From the NCBI GenBank assembly GCA_018825385.1, contig JAHJEX010000079.1, positions 1 through 36,910 on the forward strand: a DNA stretch of 36,910 nucleotides, read 5' to 3'. The position numbers were made by a program, and so were the translations under genes. Numbering within the stretch: position 1 is the first letter of the stretch; each line of letters begins with the position of its first letter. The DNA comes from Patescibacteria group bacterium. GTDB taxonomy: Bacteria > Patescibacteriota > Patescibacteriia > UM-FILTER-42-10. The notes beneath the pieces were generated by a model. It ran no database searches. It was not told where the DNA came from and saw only the letters and a list, made by a program, of their open reading frames with translations. Below are positions 23,337-29,681 of this stretch, one piece after another.

Positions 23337-24995
23337 TCACATCTTCCTTGGAGCAGTCACTTTCATAAGCGAAAGAACGTTTTGGAGAGTTATCTGAGCT
23401 GCTCGTATCAGTTCTAATCGGCCCTCATTAATATTCCCTTCATCTATTACCTTGCACTGCGCATAAAATTCATGAAACTTTTTGGCTATTTCTATGGAAT
23501 AGAATGGCAGGCGATGCACTTCATAACTCTGACTGATTTCCTCGAGCAGATCGGGAAGCTTGATTAACTCTTTGGCCAAAATTAGTTCAGAAGGATGCTC
23601 CAATCCTGTTTTTACCTTTTTCAGTGAACCTTCTTCTTTTTTGAGCTTTTCCATTATACTACAAATCCTGGCATGAGCATATTGAACATAGAATACCGGA
23701 TTTTTACTAGACTTTTTTCTTGCTAGGCTTAGGTCAAAATCCATATGTGTTGAAACAGTATACATAAGGAAGAAGAATCTTACTACATCTACCCCCACTT
23801 CTTCTACCAGCTCTTCTAAAGTAATAAACGCTCCGCTTCGTTTCGACATTTTTACTTCATATCCACCCTCAATCAATCGAACAAACTGGACAAAAATTAC
23901 ATCTAGTCTATCTTCGTAACCAAGGGCTTTAAGTGCGGCTTTTAGTCGAGGTATTTCCCCATGGTGATCAGCTCCCAATATATTTATTTTTTTGGAATTA
24001 GTTTCATAATTGACCACGTGATGAGCTACGTCTGTCGCAAAATAGGTTGGGCTACCGTCGCTCTTTATTAGAACACGGTCTTTGTCATCACCAAACTCTG
24101 TTGATTTGAACCACAGTGCTCCGTCTTTTTCAAAAGTGTGCCCCTTTTCCTTTAATTGGCTAATTATTTTTTCAAATTTTCCTGAATCTATTAAAGATTG
24201 TTCAGAAAACCAAATATCATGCTTAATGTTCAATTTGTTTTCCAGAAAATCCTTTATCTGCTTCAACATCTTTTTCAAAACAGTCAGTTTGGTCTTTTCC
24301 TTTATTTCATCAAACTTTTGAATGCTATTCAATGTATAATTTCTCAAAACAAAGGACTTTGCAAGATCTTTTATATAATCACCTTTATAGCAATGCTCTG
24401 GATATGGAACAGATATTCCCTTGTGTTGAAGATATCTTCTTAGAACTGACTCTCCTAAAATATCAACCTGCTTACCAATATCATTTACATAATATTCCCT
24501 TTCAACCTGATAACCAATGTGATTAAGAATATTTGCGAGGGTGTCGCCAAGGAAAGCTCCTCTCCCATTGCCCACATGAAGAGGACCTGTTGGATTTGCA
24601 GAAATAAATTCTACCTGTATTTTTTTTCTATGGCCCGAATTACTTTTTCCATACTGTTCACCTTTTTTAATAATCATCTGCATTGCTTCACTTAACCAAG
24701 ATGACTTTAAGTAGAAATTGATAAATCCTGGCGATGCCAGTTCCACTTTTTCAATTATTTTATTGCCTTCAACTCTTTGTCGAATGCCTTTTACTAATTG
24801 ATCACCAATCTCTATAGGATCGCGCTGAAGAACAGCAGCAAGTTTTAAAGGCACGCTACTGGAATAGTCCCCGTATTGTTCAAGTTGAGGATATTCAATT
24901 TCGATTTCGGGAATTTCAAAAACTGGCAGCTCTTCTGTTTGTTGCTGCTCTATGATTTCTTCCCTTATAATATCTCGGATTTTATCTTTAATCAT
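23337..24995 (-). CDS. argS: Arginine-tRNA ligase
   Basis: This 552-residue class Ia synthetase is cytoplasmic. The N-terminal Add-1-type domain (QLEQYGDYSSSVPLKLAAVL) is followed by the HIGH signature in SANPTGPLHVGNGRGAF. KMSKRSGAFITLEELV marks the KMSK loop. The C-terminal DALR anticodon domain runs from ARICSIMEKLKKEEG to the end (RAAQITLQNVLSLMKVTAP). Length is normal. A perfect TATAAT ends 7 nt before the ATG, so the message may be leaderless. Confidence 0.97.
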   Translation of the reverse strand: MIKDKIRDIIREEIIEQQQTEELPVFEIPEIEIEYPQLEQYGDYSSSVPLKLAAVLQRDPIEIGDQLVKGIRQRVEGNKIIEKVELASPGFINFYLKSSWLSEAMQMIIKKGEQYGKSNSGHRKKIQVEFISANPTGPLHVGNGRGAFLGDTLANILNHIGYQVEREYYVNDIGKQVDILGESVLRRYLQHKGISVPYPEHCYKGDYIKDLAKSFVLRNYTLNSIQKFDEIKEKTKLTVLKKMLKQIKDFLENKLNIKHDIWFSEQSLIDSGKFEKIISQLKEKGHTFEKDGALWFKSTEFGDDKDRVLIKSDGSPTYFATDVAHHVVNYETNSKKINILGADHHGEIPRLKAALKALGYEDRLDVIFVQFVRLIEGGYEVKMSKRSGAFITLEELVEEVGVDVVRFFFLMYTVSTHMDFDLSLARKKSSKNPVFYVQYAHARICSIMEKLKKEEGSLKKVKTGLEHPSELILAKELIKLPDLLEEISQSYEVHRLPFYSIEIAKKFHEFYAQCKVIDEGNINEGRLELIRAAQITLQNVLSLMKVTAPRKM

Positions 24996-25002
24996 CCATT
25001 AC

Positions 25003-25008
25003 ATTATA
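25003..25008 (-). promoter_or_regulatory. argS -10 box next to the start codon
   Basis: TATAAT on the minus strand, with only 7 nt before the argS ATG. Transcription would begin at or next to the A of the ATG. The -35 is weak. Confidence 0.5.
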
Positions 25009-25068
25009 GCGCCTTTAGTGATAAATTAAAATGCTCTAAAGGGTAGGGGCCATGGTTTCCAAATAACC

Positions 25069-25165
25069 CTTGATCTGTAGGTAATACATTTACGTATCTC
25101 GCACGGCTTTTAGTAGTAGTATATGGATTCCGGATATCCGCCTACGGCTGATTCCGGAATGACAG
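25069..25165. repeat. 97-bp dispersed direct repeat, copy 1 (palindromic 3' half)
   Basis: This matches 25883-25979 over the same 97-bp length. The last 40-odd bases are identical; the first half is diverged. The 3' half contains ATTCCGG...CCGGAAT, so it folds like a REP or small MITE. The rest of 24996-25280 holds this repeat, another palindrome and a terminator, but no gene. Confidence 0.75.
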
Positions 25166-25199
25166 TTTGAATATAAAGATGACAAGCACTCCCTATGTC

Positions 25200-25219
25200 A
25201 TTCCCGCGGAAGCGGGAAT
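25200..25219. repeat. REP-like palindrome
   Basis: ATTCCCGC-GGAA-GCGGGAAT is a perfect 8-bp hairpin of the common GTCATTCCCGC...GCGGGAATC type. Confidence 0.7.
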
Positions 25220-25228
25220 CTAAAGTAT

Positions 25229-25251
25229 AAAAAAACAAGTTATCTAACTTG
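25229..25251 (-). terminator. Terminator of the asparaginase-like gene
   Basis: On the minus strand CAAGTT-AGAT-AACTTG is followed by seven T residues, 30 bp after the stop of the asparaginase-like gene. Confidence 0.75.
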
Positions 25252-25280
25252 AAATTCTTTGGAGCTCTATTATCAGGATG

Positions 25281-25820
25281 TTAGCCTATCGCCTTTTCCT
25301 CAAAAATGAGTTTATCAGCATCCTTGCGTATTGTTAGCGGATCCCAGTTTTTTCCATGCATACAAACTATCACACCACTAGGATGCGTATTGTATAAAGA
25401 TGATATTGAAGCACCAATATTTAATAATGCATCACTCCCAATCAGATTTAAAGGATACATGGAACCAGTAATAACAATACTTACGTTTTCCTTTATTTCC
25501 TTTGGCAATTTTTTCAATAAGAAAATTCCTGTTTCAGGCATAGTATAAGTTCCATGAGTAATCAAAAAATGACGTACATTTTTTTTATAATGCTTTAGTA
25601 TTATTTTTAATATCTTTTCTCGATCGGATTTATTAATTTTCCTACTATCCTTTTTACAAGCTATTTCCAAAGTATACTTACCACCAAATCTAAAAGACTC
25701 GGTAATATATTTAGAGATATCGGAAGCATCTGCAAAAATACCTGCTAATTTTCCGATTTCTTTATATTCTGGAGCATACCCCTCAATAGTTCCTCCAGCT
25801 GCAATATGTACGATCTTCAT
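25281..25820 (-). CDS. Asparaginase-like protein, N-terminal domain only
   Basis: I choose the ATG at 25820 (MKIVHIAAGGTIEGY), since a TATAAT ends 7 nt before it and would make it leaderless. The track start at 25826 adds two residues. The protein has 179 residues, while L-asparaginases have about 330. The N-terminal domain is recognisable: IAAGGTIEG with the first catalytic Thr, HFLITHGTYTMPETGIFLLKKL with the second catalytic Thr/TDT-like region changed to HGTYTMPET, and VSIVITGSMYPLNLIGSDALLNI. The C-terminal domain is missing and no remnant follows. The HGTDT motif is altered at the Asp (HGTYT), so classic asparaginase activity is doubtful. Confidence 0.75.
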   Translation of the reverse strand: MKIVHIAAGGTIEGYAPEYKEIGKLAGIFADASDISKYITESFRFGGKYTLEIACKKDSRKINKSDREKILKIILKHYKKNVRHFLITHGTYTMPETGIFLLKKLPKEIKENVSIVITGSMYPLNLIGSDALLNIGASISSLYNTHPSGVIVCMHGKNWDPLTIRKDADKLIFEEKAIG

Positions 25821-25827
25821 ACGCATG

Positions 25828-25833
25828 ATTATA
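25828..25833 (-). promoter_or_regulatory. -10 box of the asparaginase-like gene
   Basis: A perfect TATAAT ends 7 nt before the ATG at 25820. No convincing -35 is present. This predicts a leaderless message. Confidence 0.5.
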
Positions 25834-25882
25834 ATCTAATAGTAAATTAATTATATCAGAAGCAGCTTATAAAGCAAAAACT

Positions 25883-25979
25883 CTTGATTTATAAGTAATA
25901 CGTTTACATGTCTCACACCTTTTCTAATAGTAGCATATGGATTCCGGATATCCGCCTACGGCTGATTCCGGAATGACAG
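25883..25979. repeat. 97-bp dispersed direct repeat, copy 2
   Basis: Partner of 25069-25165, same orientation and length. The two copies bracket the asparaginase-like gene. Confidence 0.75.
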
Positions 25980-26000
25980 CAGGGGGGTTGTAAAATTGTC

Positions 26001-26022
26001 ATTCCGGGCGAAGACCCGGAAT
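26001..26022. repeat. REP-like palindrome
   Basis: ATTCCGGG, a 6-nt loop, CCCGGAAT is a perfect 8-bp stem. It belongs to a run of palindromes that fills the 617-bp interval 25828-26444, which I read as holding no protein gene. Confidence 0.7.
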
Positions 26023-26138
26023 CTAGTATATTTCAACTATCAACGTGCGTATACGAAGCCGAGAAATCTTTTAGACTTCTCTACTGCGGTCGAAGTGACA
26101 GTTGGAAATATTGGAATAATAATCAAGAAACATTTCGC

Positions 26139-26220
26139 TGTCATGCTGAACTTGTTTCAGCATCCCCAAAGATTCTGAAATAAGCCCGTGTCGAGCACGG
26201 TCGAGACATTCAGAATGACA
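26139..26220. repeat. Composite palindromic repeat
   Basis: The ends TGTCAT and ATGACA are inverted copies. Inside are the hairpin GCTGAA-CTTGT-TTCAGC and the further self-complementary text CCGTG...CACGG. Its style matches dispersed bacterial intergenic palindromes. Confidence 0.55.
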
Positions 26221-26365
26221 ACCAAAATAGAGACTCGCAAGAGCAATAAATAGAGCTAAAGAGTTTTCTGGAGGACTGAAACCTATACTTTAAATATATT
26301 AACCCTTCGATGCGTCCCTCGATTAAACTCGGGACTTACTCAGGGAATATTAGTGGAACACCTGA

Positions 26366-26394
26366 TTGACCTGACAGCAAATGTACTGTATCAT
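26366..26394 (+). promoter_or_regulatory. smpB promoter
   Basis: TTGACC, a 17-bp spacer and TATCAT. The predicted start is near 26401, giving a leader of about 44 nt. It probably drives smpB and the tmRNA gene together. Confidence 0.7.
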
Positions 26395-26444
26395 GCCGTA
26401 TCGCCATTTGAGGCCGACAATGCTAATATTACTATAGAAATATC

Positions 26445-26903
26445 ATGAAAATCATAGCAAAAAATAAGCGCGCTTATTTCGACTACCATGTATTGGACAA
26501 TTGGGAGGCGGGGTTAGTTTTAACCGGAGCAGAAGTAAAATCAGTGAAGGCAGGGCACATAAATCTCAAAGGAAGTTATGTATCATTAATTGATATCGTA
26601 CCCAAAATAGTAAACTGTCATATAGCCTCATATAAACATGCCAAGTCCGCACAAAAAGATTATGACCCAATGCGTCCCAGAAGACTGCTGTTGAACAAAA
26701 AAGAGGTTTCCTCGCTTATTGGATTATTACAGCAAAAAGGCTTGACATTACTCCCTCTCTCTGTTTATACTAAGAACGGATTTGTAAAAGTTGAACTTGG
26801 TTTATGTAGGGGGAAAAAGAAGCATGACAAACGCGAGATCCTCAAGAAAAAGGCGACAGATAGAGAAATCGCACAAACTATACGCAACAAAACAAGTCAA
26901 TAA
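26445..26903 (+). CDS. smpB: SsrA-binding protein SmpB
   Basis: This 152-residue cytoplasmic protein binds tmRNA and is needed for trans-translation. Family marks are NKRAYFDYHVLDNWEAGLVL, LTGAEVKSVKAGHINLKGSYV, the conserved YDPMRPRRLLLNKKEV, LLPLSVYTKNGFVKVELGL and the basic C-terminal tail GKKKHDKREILKKKATDREI. The tmRNA gene starts 8 bp after its stop, so protein and RNA partner are next to each other. Confidence 0.97.
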   Translation: MKIIAKNKRAYFDYHVLDNWEAGLVLTGAEVKSVKAGHINLKGSYVSLIDIVPKIVNCHIASYKHAKSAQKDYDPMRPRRLLLNKKEVSSLIGLLQQKGLTLLPLSVYTKNGFVKVELGLCRGKKKHDKREILKKKATDREIAQTIRNKTSQ

Positions 26904-26910
26904 ACATCAT

Positions 26911-27303
26911 GGGGATGTTACATAATCGATAGTAAGTTCATTATAACACCTGCAAATCGGAGCTCTAGAATCTCCGTTATCAATTCTAGACCAATCATAA
27001 ATGCCAAATCATTTATGTCTAAAGTAAAGACCGCTTTTGCGTCTCTTTCTTTAGCACCTGCAGTAGCCTAAAACCTACTTGCCATCCGTCTTACTGATGC
27101 TCGATAGGTAAATAACGGGTGCCACAATTTCGAGATTACTGATCTCAGGCAACTCCAACTGGATCAGGACATCAAACTTGGAGTCAGATACTTACGGTTC
27201 TGTTTGCTCTATACGTAAGTATTTAAATTTAGAGCAAACTAAATTTGTAGAAGGTTTTATGGTTTCTTGCTAGACAGGGGTGAAAAGCCCCTCATCTCCA
27301 CCA
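26911..27303 (+). ncRNA. ssrA: Transfer-messenger RNA (tmRNA, ssrA)
   Basis: The tRNA-like ends pair: GGGGATG (26911-26917) with CATCTCC (27293-27299), then A and an encoded CCA. The T-stem AGGGG/CCCCT is perfect. Pseudoknot 1 is clear: CGGAG/CTCCG (26958-62/26972-76) interleaved with CTAGAA/TTCTAG (26965-70/26984-89). Thirteen bases later the tag frame begins at 27003 (GCC) and ends with TAA at 27069. The tag reads A-KSFMSKVKTAFASLSLAPAVA, 22 residues, with a hydrophobic small-residue end like known degradation tags. The T-loop TGAAAAG lacks the usual TTC, and the D-like region CATAATCGATAG lacks GG. It is a one-piece tmRNA of 393 nt. Confidence 0.95.
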
Positions 27304-27329
27304 GTGCATTTTCTTCGAAAATGCACTGG
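27301..27329. other. Perfect 12-bp hairpin joining the tmRNA 3' end to the infC start
   Basis: CCAGTGCATTTT, loop CTTCG, AAAATGCACTGG. It starts on the tmRNA's CCA and encloses the candidate infC ATG at 27321. There is no T run after it. It could be a processing signal or a translational control element. Confidence 0.7.
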
Positions 27330-27893
27330 TGCACCAAAAGAAAATTAATAAATACCATTATTTACAAAAAATTCAATAAACCCATCGACCGGGGCCAAAG
27401 AAAAAACAAACAAATAAGAGCCTCGGAAGTTCTCTTAATAGACGAACATGGAAATAAACTGGGAACCGTAGCAATTGAAGAAGCCCAACAAATGGCTTTG
27501 GATCAGGGCATAGATCTCGTTGAAGTTTCAACGGGTACCACCCCACCGGTTTGCAAATTGGTCGATTTCGGTAAATACCAGTATCGAAAAGATAAAGCTG
27601 AGCGTAAGCAAAAAGCAAAGCAGAAGAAGATAGAGATAAAAGGAATAAGGCTTACCTTGAAAATTGGCAAACACGACATAGAAGTCAGGCTTAAACGAGC
27701 AGCAAAATTTCTGGAACAAGGAGACAAGGTGAAAATTGAAATGCTGTTGAGAGGAAGAGAAAAAGCTCACTTTAATTTAGCAAAGGAAATATTTCAAAAT
27801 TTTCATGAAAGTTTGGGTGAAGATATTCATATTGAACAGCCTGTTACTAGAAAAGGGGCCAAACTGATTAGTATCGTTGCAAAGAAAAAATAA
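27321..27893 (+). CDS. infC: Translation initiation factor IF-3
   Basis: The track start (TTG at 27267) lies inside the tmRNA and cannot be right. The ATG at 27321 gives 190 residues but sits in a hairpin. ATT codons at 27357 or 27360 give about 178 residues, closer to usual IF-3, and AUU is the known special start of infC in many bacteria. The body is certain: KNKQIRASEVLLIDEHGNKLG, the linker region VSTGTTPPVCKLVDFGKYQYRK, and the C-domain KIGKHDIEVRLKRAAKFLEQG and LRGREKAHFNLAKEI. IF-3 binds the 30S subunit and checks start codons. It heads the infC-rpmI-rplT block. Confidence 0.95.
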   Translation: MHWCTKRKLINTIIYKKFNKPIDRGQRKNKQIRASEVLLIDEHGNKLGTVAIEEAQQMALDQGIDLVEVSTGTTPPVCKLVDFGKYQYRKDKAERKQKAKQKKIEIKGIRLTLKIGKHDIEVRLKRAAKFLEQGDKVKIEMLLRGREKAHFNLAKEIFQNFHESLGEDIHIEQPVTRKGAKLISIVAKKK

Positions 27894-28004
27894 ATAGTAA
27901 GTGATAAGTAACTTGTAACTGACAATCAGAAACAAAGTGTCCTGAGACATTACCCCAATTACTTGTTACATATTACCAATTACCAAATATTAGAAAGGAA
28001 AAAA

Positions 28005-28223
28005 ATGCCGAAACTCAAAACTCATAAAGCAACCGCAAAAAGAATTAGACTTTCCAAGCCTAGCAAGAAGAAGAAAGGCTCTGCTAAGATGATTCAGCGT
28101 ACCTCAGGACAAGATCATTTCAATGCTCGTGAACCAGGTAAAGTGACTACGAACAAGCGTAGAGACAGACAGATAAGCAAAAGTAACGAAAAATCAGTAA
28201 AAAAACTGATTCCCTATCGCTAG
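28005..28223 (+). CDS. rpmI: 50S ribosomal protein L35
   Basis: I start this at the ATG at 28005 (MPKLKTHKATAKRIRL), 8 nt after an AGAAAGGA ribosome site; the track start at 27963 lies in the leader. It has 72 residues. Family features are MPKLKTHKATAKR and the basic SKKKKGSAKMIQR. L35 typically ends with a basic stretch, here KSVKKLIPYR. It is placed between infC and rplT, the standard order. The 111-bp gap before it contains low-complexity GTAACTTGT-type repeats and no clear L20-binding site that I can define. Confidence 0.95.
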   Translation: MPKLKTHKATAKRIRLSKPSKKKKGSAKMIQRTSGQDHFNAREPGKVTTNKRRDRQISKSNEKSVKKLIPYR

Positions 28224-28252
28224 ACTTTATAAACTATAACTAATATAAAATA

Positions 28253-28639
28253 ATGCCGAGAGTAAAAAGAGGCACCACTCACGTAAAAAGACGAAAGAGT
28301 CTTCTAAAGCGTACAAAGGGTTACAAGTGGGGCCGCAAGAACAAGATAAAAGAAGCAAAGACAGCTGTTTTGAAAGCTGGTGCCCATGCATACCGCGATC
28401 GACGTACTAAAAAAAGAACAGCACGAAGCCTTTGGCAAATTCGAATTAATGCTGCAGTACGAGAAGAGGGAATAACATATTCTAAATTCATTGACCTCCT
28501 AAAGAAGTCAAAAGTGGAAGTTGATCGTAAAATTCTTTCTGACCTTGCTCAAAATAACCCCGAAGTCTTCAAGGCCATAGTAGCAGCAGTAAACCCCGTT
28601 ACCTCCCCTACCAAAAAACTAAATTCTGCTCAGAAATAA
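28253..28639 (+). CDS. rplT: 50S ribosomal protein L20
   Basis: The 128-residue protein begins MPRVKRGTTHVKRRKSLLKR. KGYKWGRKNKIKEAKTAVLK and AYRDRRTKKRTARSLWQIRI are the conserved rRNA-binding helices. L20 assembles early on 23S rRNA and in many bacteria represses the infC operon; whether it does so here is unknown. It is slightly longer at the C-terminus than the usual 115-120 residues (tail NPVTSPTKKLNSAQK). It follows rpmI by 29 bp. Confidence 0.97.
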   Translation: MPRVKRGTTHVKRRKSLLKRTKGYKWGRKNKIKEAKTAVLKAGAHAYRDRRTKKRTARSLWQIRINAAVREEGITYSKFIDLLKKSKVEVDRKILSDLAQNNPEVFKAIVAAVNPVTSPTKKLNSAQK

Positions 28640-28726
28640 TTCTATTCCGTCGTTCATCCCCAGCGAATACTAGAGCTTTCTGGGAGTAAGCAGATTGAAC
28701 AAATAATTCTAAAATTCAAAGAAACT

Positions 28727-28761
28727 AAAAAATCCGCAAGCCGGCGGACGGGGGATTTTTT
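28727..28761. terminator. Bidirectional terminator between rplT and the VanZ-like gene
   Basis: AAAAAATCC (28727-28735) pairs with GGATTTTTT (28753-28761), with further CCGC/GCGG pairing inside. T runs occur on both strands and serve the two convergent genes. Confidence 0.8.
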
Positions 28762-28771
28762 GATATATAGA

Positions 28772-29188
28772 CTACCAGCGTTTGCGATCGTATAAAAAGG
28801 TTCCTAACACTATCCCAATAGAATCAATACCAACATCCCACAAAGAACCACTTCTGCCCGGCACAAACACTTGGTGAAATTCATCAGAGAGTGCATATAG
28901 CAGTGTGACTAATATACCAGCTGCAATAATTTCTCTATACAACATGTTTTGTTGTGAAGCCTTTCCTGTTCTCAGGTCCTTTTTAATTTCTTCATTATTA
29001 AAAAACATACGCAGAATAAGGATTGCCAATAATCCATATTCAACAATATGAGCTATTTTCCTTAAAACAAGGTCTAGGTTACTAGAAAAACCACTCCTCA
29101 AATCAGGTACAGATGAAAAGTAAAAAATAAGTACCACCAGCAGAAGAGGCGGAAGATAATAATAAATGAATGTTTTGTATCTATTCAT
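28772..29188 (-). CDS. VanZ-like family membrane protein
   Basis: I start this at the ATG at 29188 (MNRYKTFIYYYLPPLLLVV; 138 residues); the track start at 29308 adds 40 residues before the first helix, and TATAAT lies 12 nt before 29188. Four hydrophobic helices are visible. The VanZ signature is FYFSSVPDL near the first helix, KIAHIVEYGLLAILILRMF in the middle and ALSDEFHQVFVPGRSGSLWDVGIDSIGI at the end. The family is named for a teicoplanin-resistance accessory protein, but most members have no proven role and no van genes are near. It is monocistronic. Confidence 0.9.
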   Translation of the reverse strand: MNRYKTFIYYYLPPLLLVVLIFYFSSVPDLRSGFSSNLDLVLRKIAHIVEYGLLAILILRMFFNNEEIKKDLRTGKASQQNMLYREIIAAGILVTLLYALSDEFHQVFVPGRSGSLWDVGIDSIGIVLGTFLYDRKRW

Positions 29189-29301
29189 AACAATGAGTTC
29201 ATTATAAATCAACACCATAATAATGCAAGCTTTTTGGCTAATTGTAGCCAAAACTATTACCATATATTTTGATCCACACACTTCTTTAGAAGTATTAGGG
29301 G

Positions 29302-29330
29302 TTGACAAAATGTTGATTTAGGGATACACT
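29302..29330 (+). promoter_or_regulatory. Promoter of the LysM-protein unit
   Basis: A perfect TTGACA, a 17-bp spacer and TACACT. The predicted start is near 29337, which gives a leader of about 345 nt. Confidence 0.7.
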
Positions 29331-29336
29331 GCTTGG

Positions 29337-29681
29337 TTAACAATTAAATAGGATAGACTCCTGCGTACCGTTTTTACGGCACTTCGGAGTCCGAGGGAGA
29401 GAGAAAGTGAAGTCAAAGTGACCTTGCGTTTGGATAGTGCAACCCCAATGAGTGTATCAGTATTCAGACGTAAGGCCTTTTTCTTCGGATAATTTGAAGA
29501 AGCAATGCCAGCTTGGCGTGAATATGCAGTGAAGGATCATATTTTCCCGTCTTCCCAATAGTGCTTAATTGATAGGCGTTGAGCACTGGTGGGAGGATGC
29601 ACCTTTGTTAAGCATTATGCTTTTCCTCCCAGTTCGACGTTCGTTGGACTGATCGTATTCCCATTTCAAGGAGGTGCCATA
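29337..29681 (+). promoter_or_regulatory. Long structured 5' leader of the LysM protein
   Basis: The 345-nt untranslated stretch contains several hairpins. GACTCC...GGAGTC encloses CCGT-TTTT-ACGG near 29350-29390. TTCTTC...GAAGAA lies near 29480-29500. GGGAGGA (29591-29597) pairs with TCCTCCC (29624-29630). Two tiny frames, 29448-29492 and 29505-29561, could be leader peptides but have no other support. Most genes in the window have leaders shorter than 20 nt, so this is exceptional. It fits no riboswitch class I know. Confidence 0.5.

Noticed and set aside
25996-26178. 60-residue plus-strand ORF
   Set aside because: It lies wholly in REP-like palindromes; the residues come from repeat sequence and there is no ribosome site.
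26904-27303. Separate tRNA gene at the CCA-ending sequence
   Set aside because: There is no anticodon arm; acceptor and T-arm belong to the tmRNA.
27267-27320. infC starting at TTG 27267 as in the ORF track
   Set aside because: This start lies inside the tRNA-like 3' end of the tmRNA.
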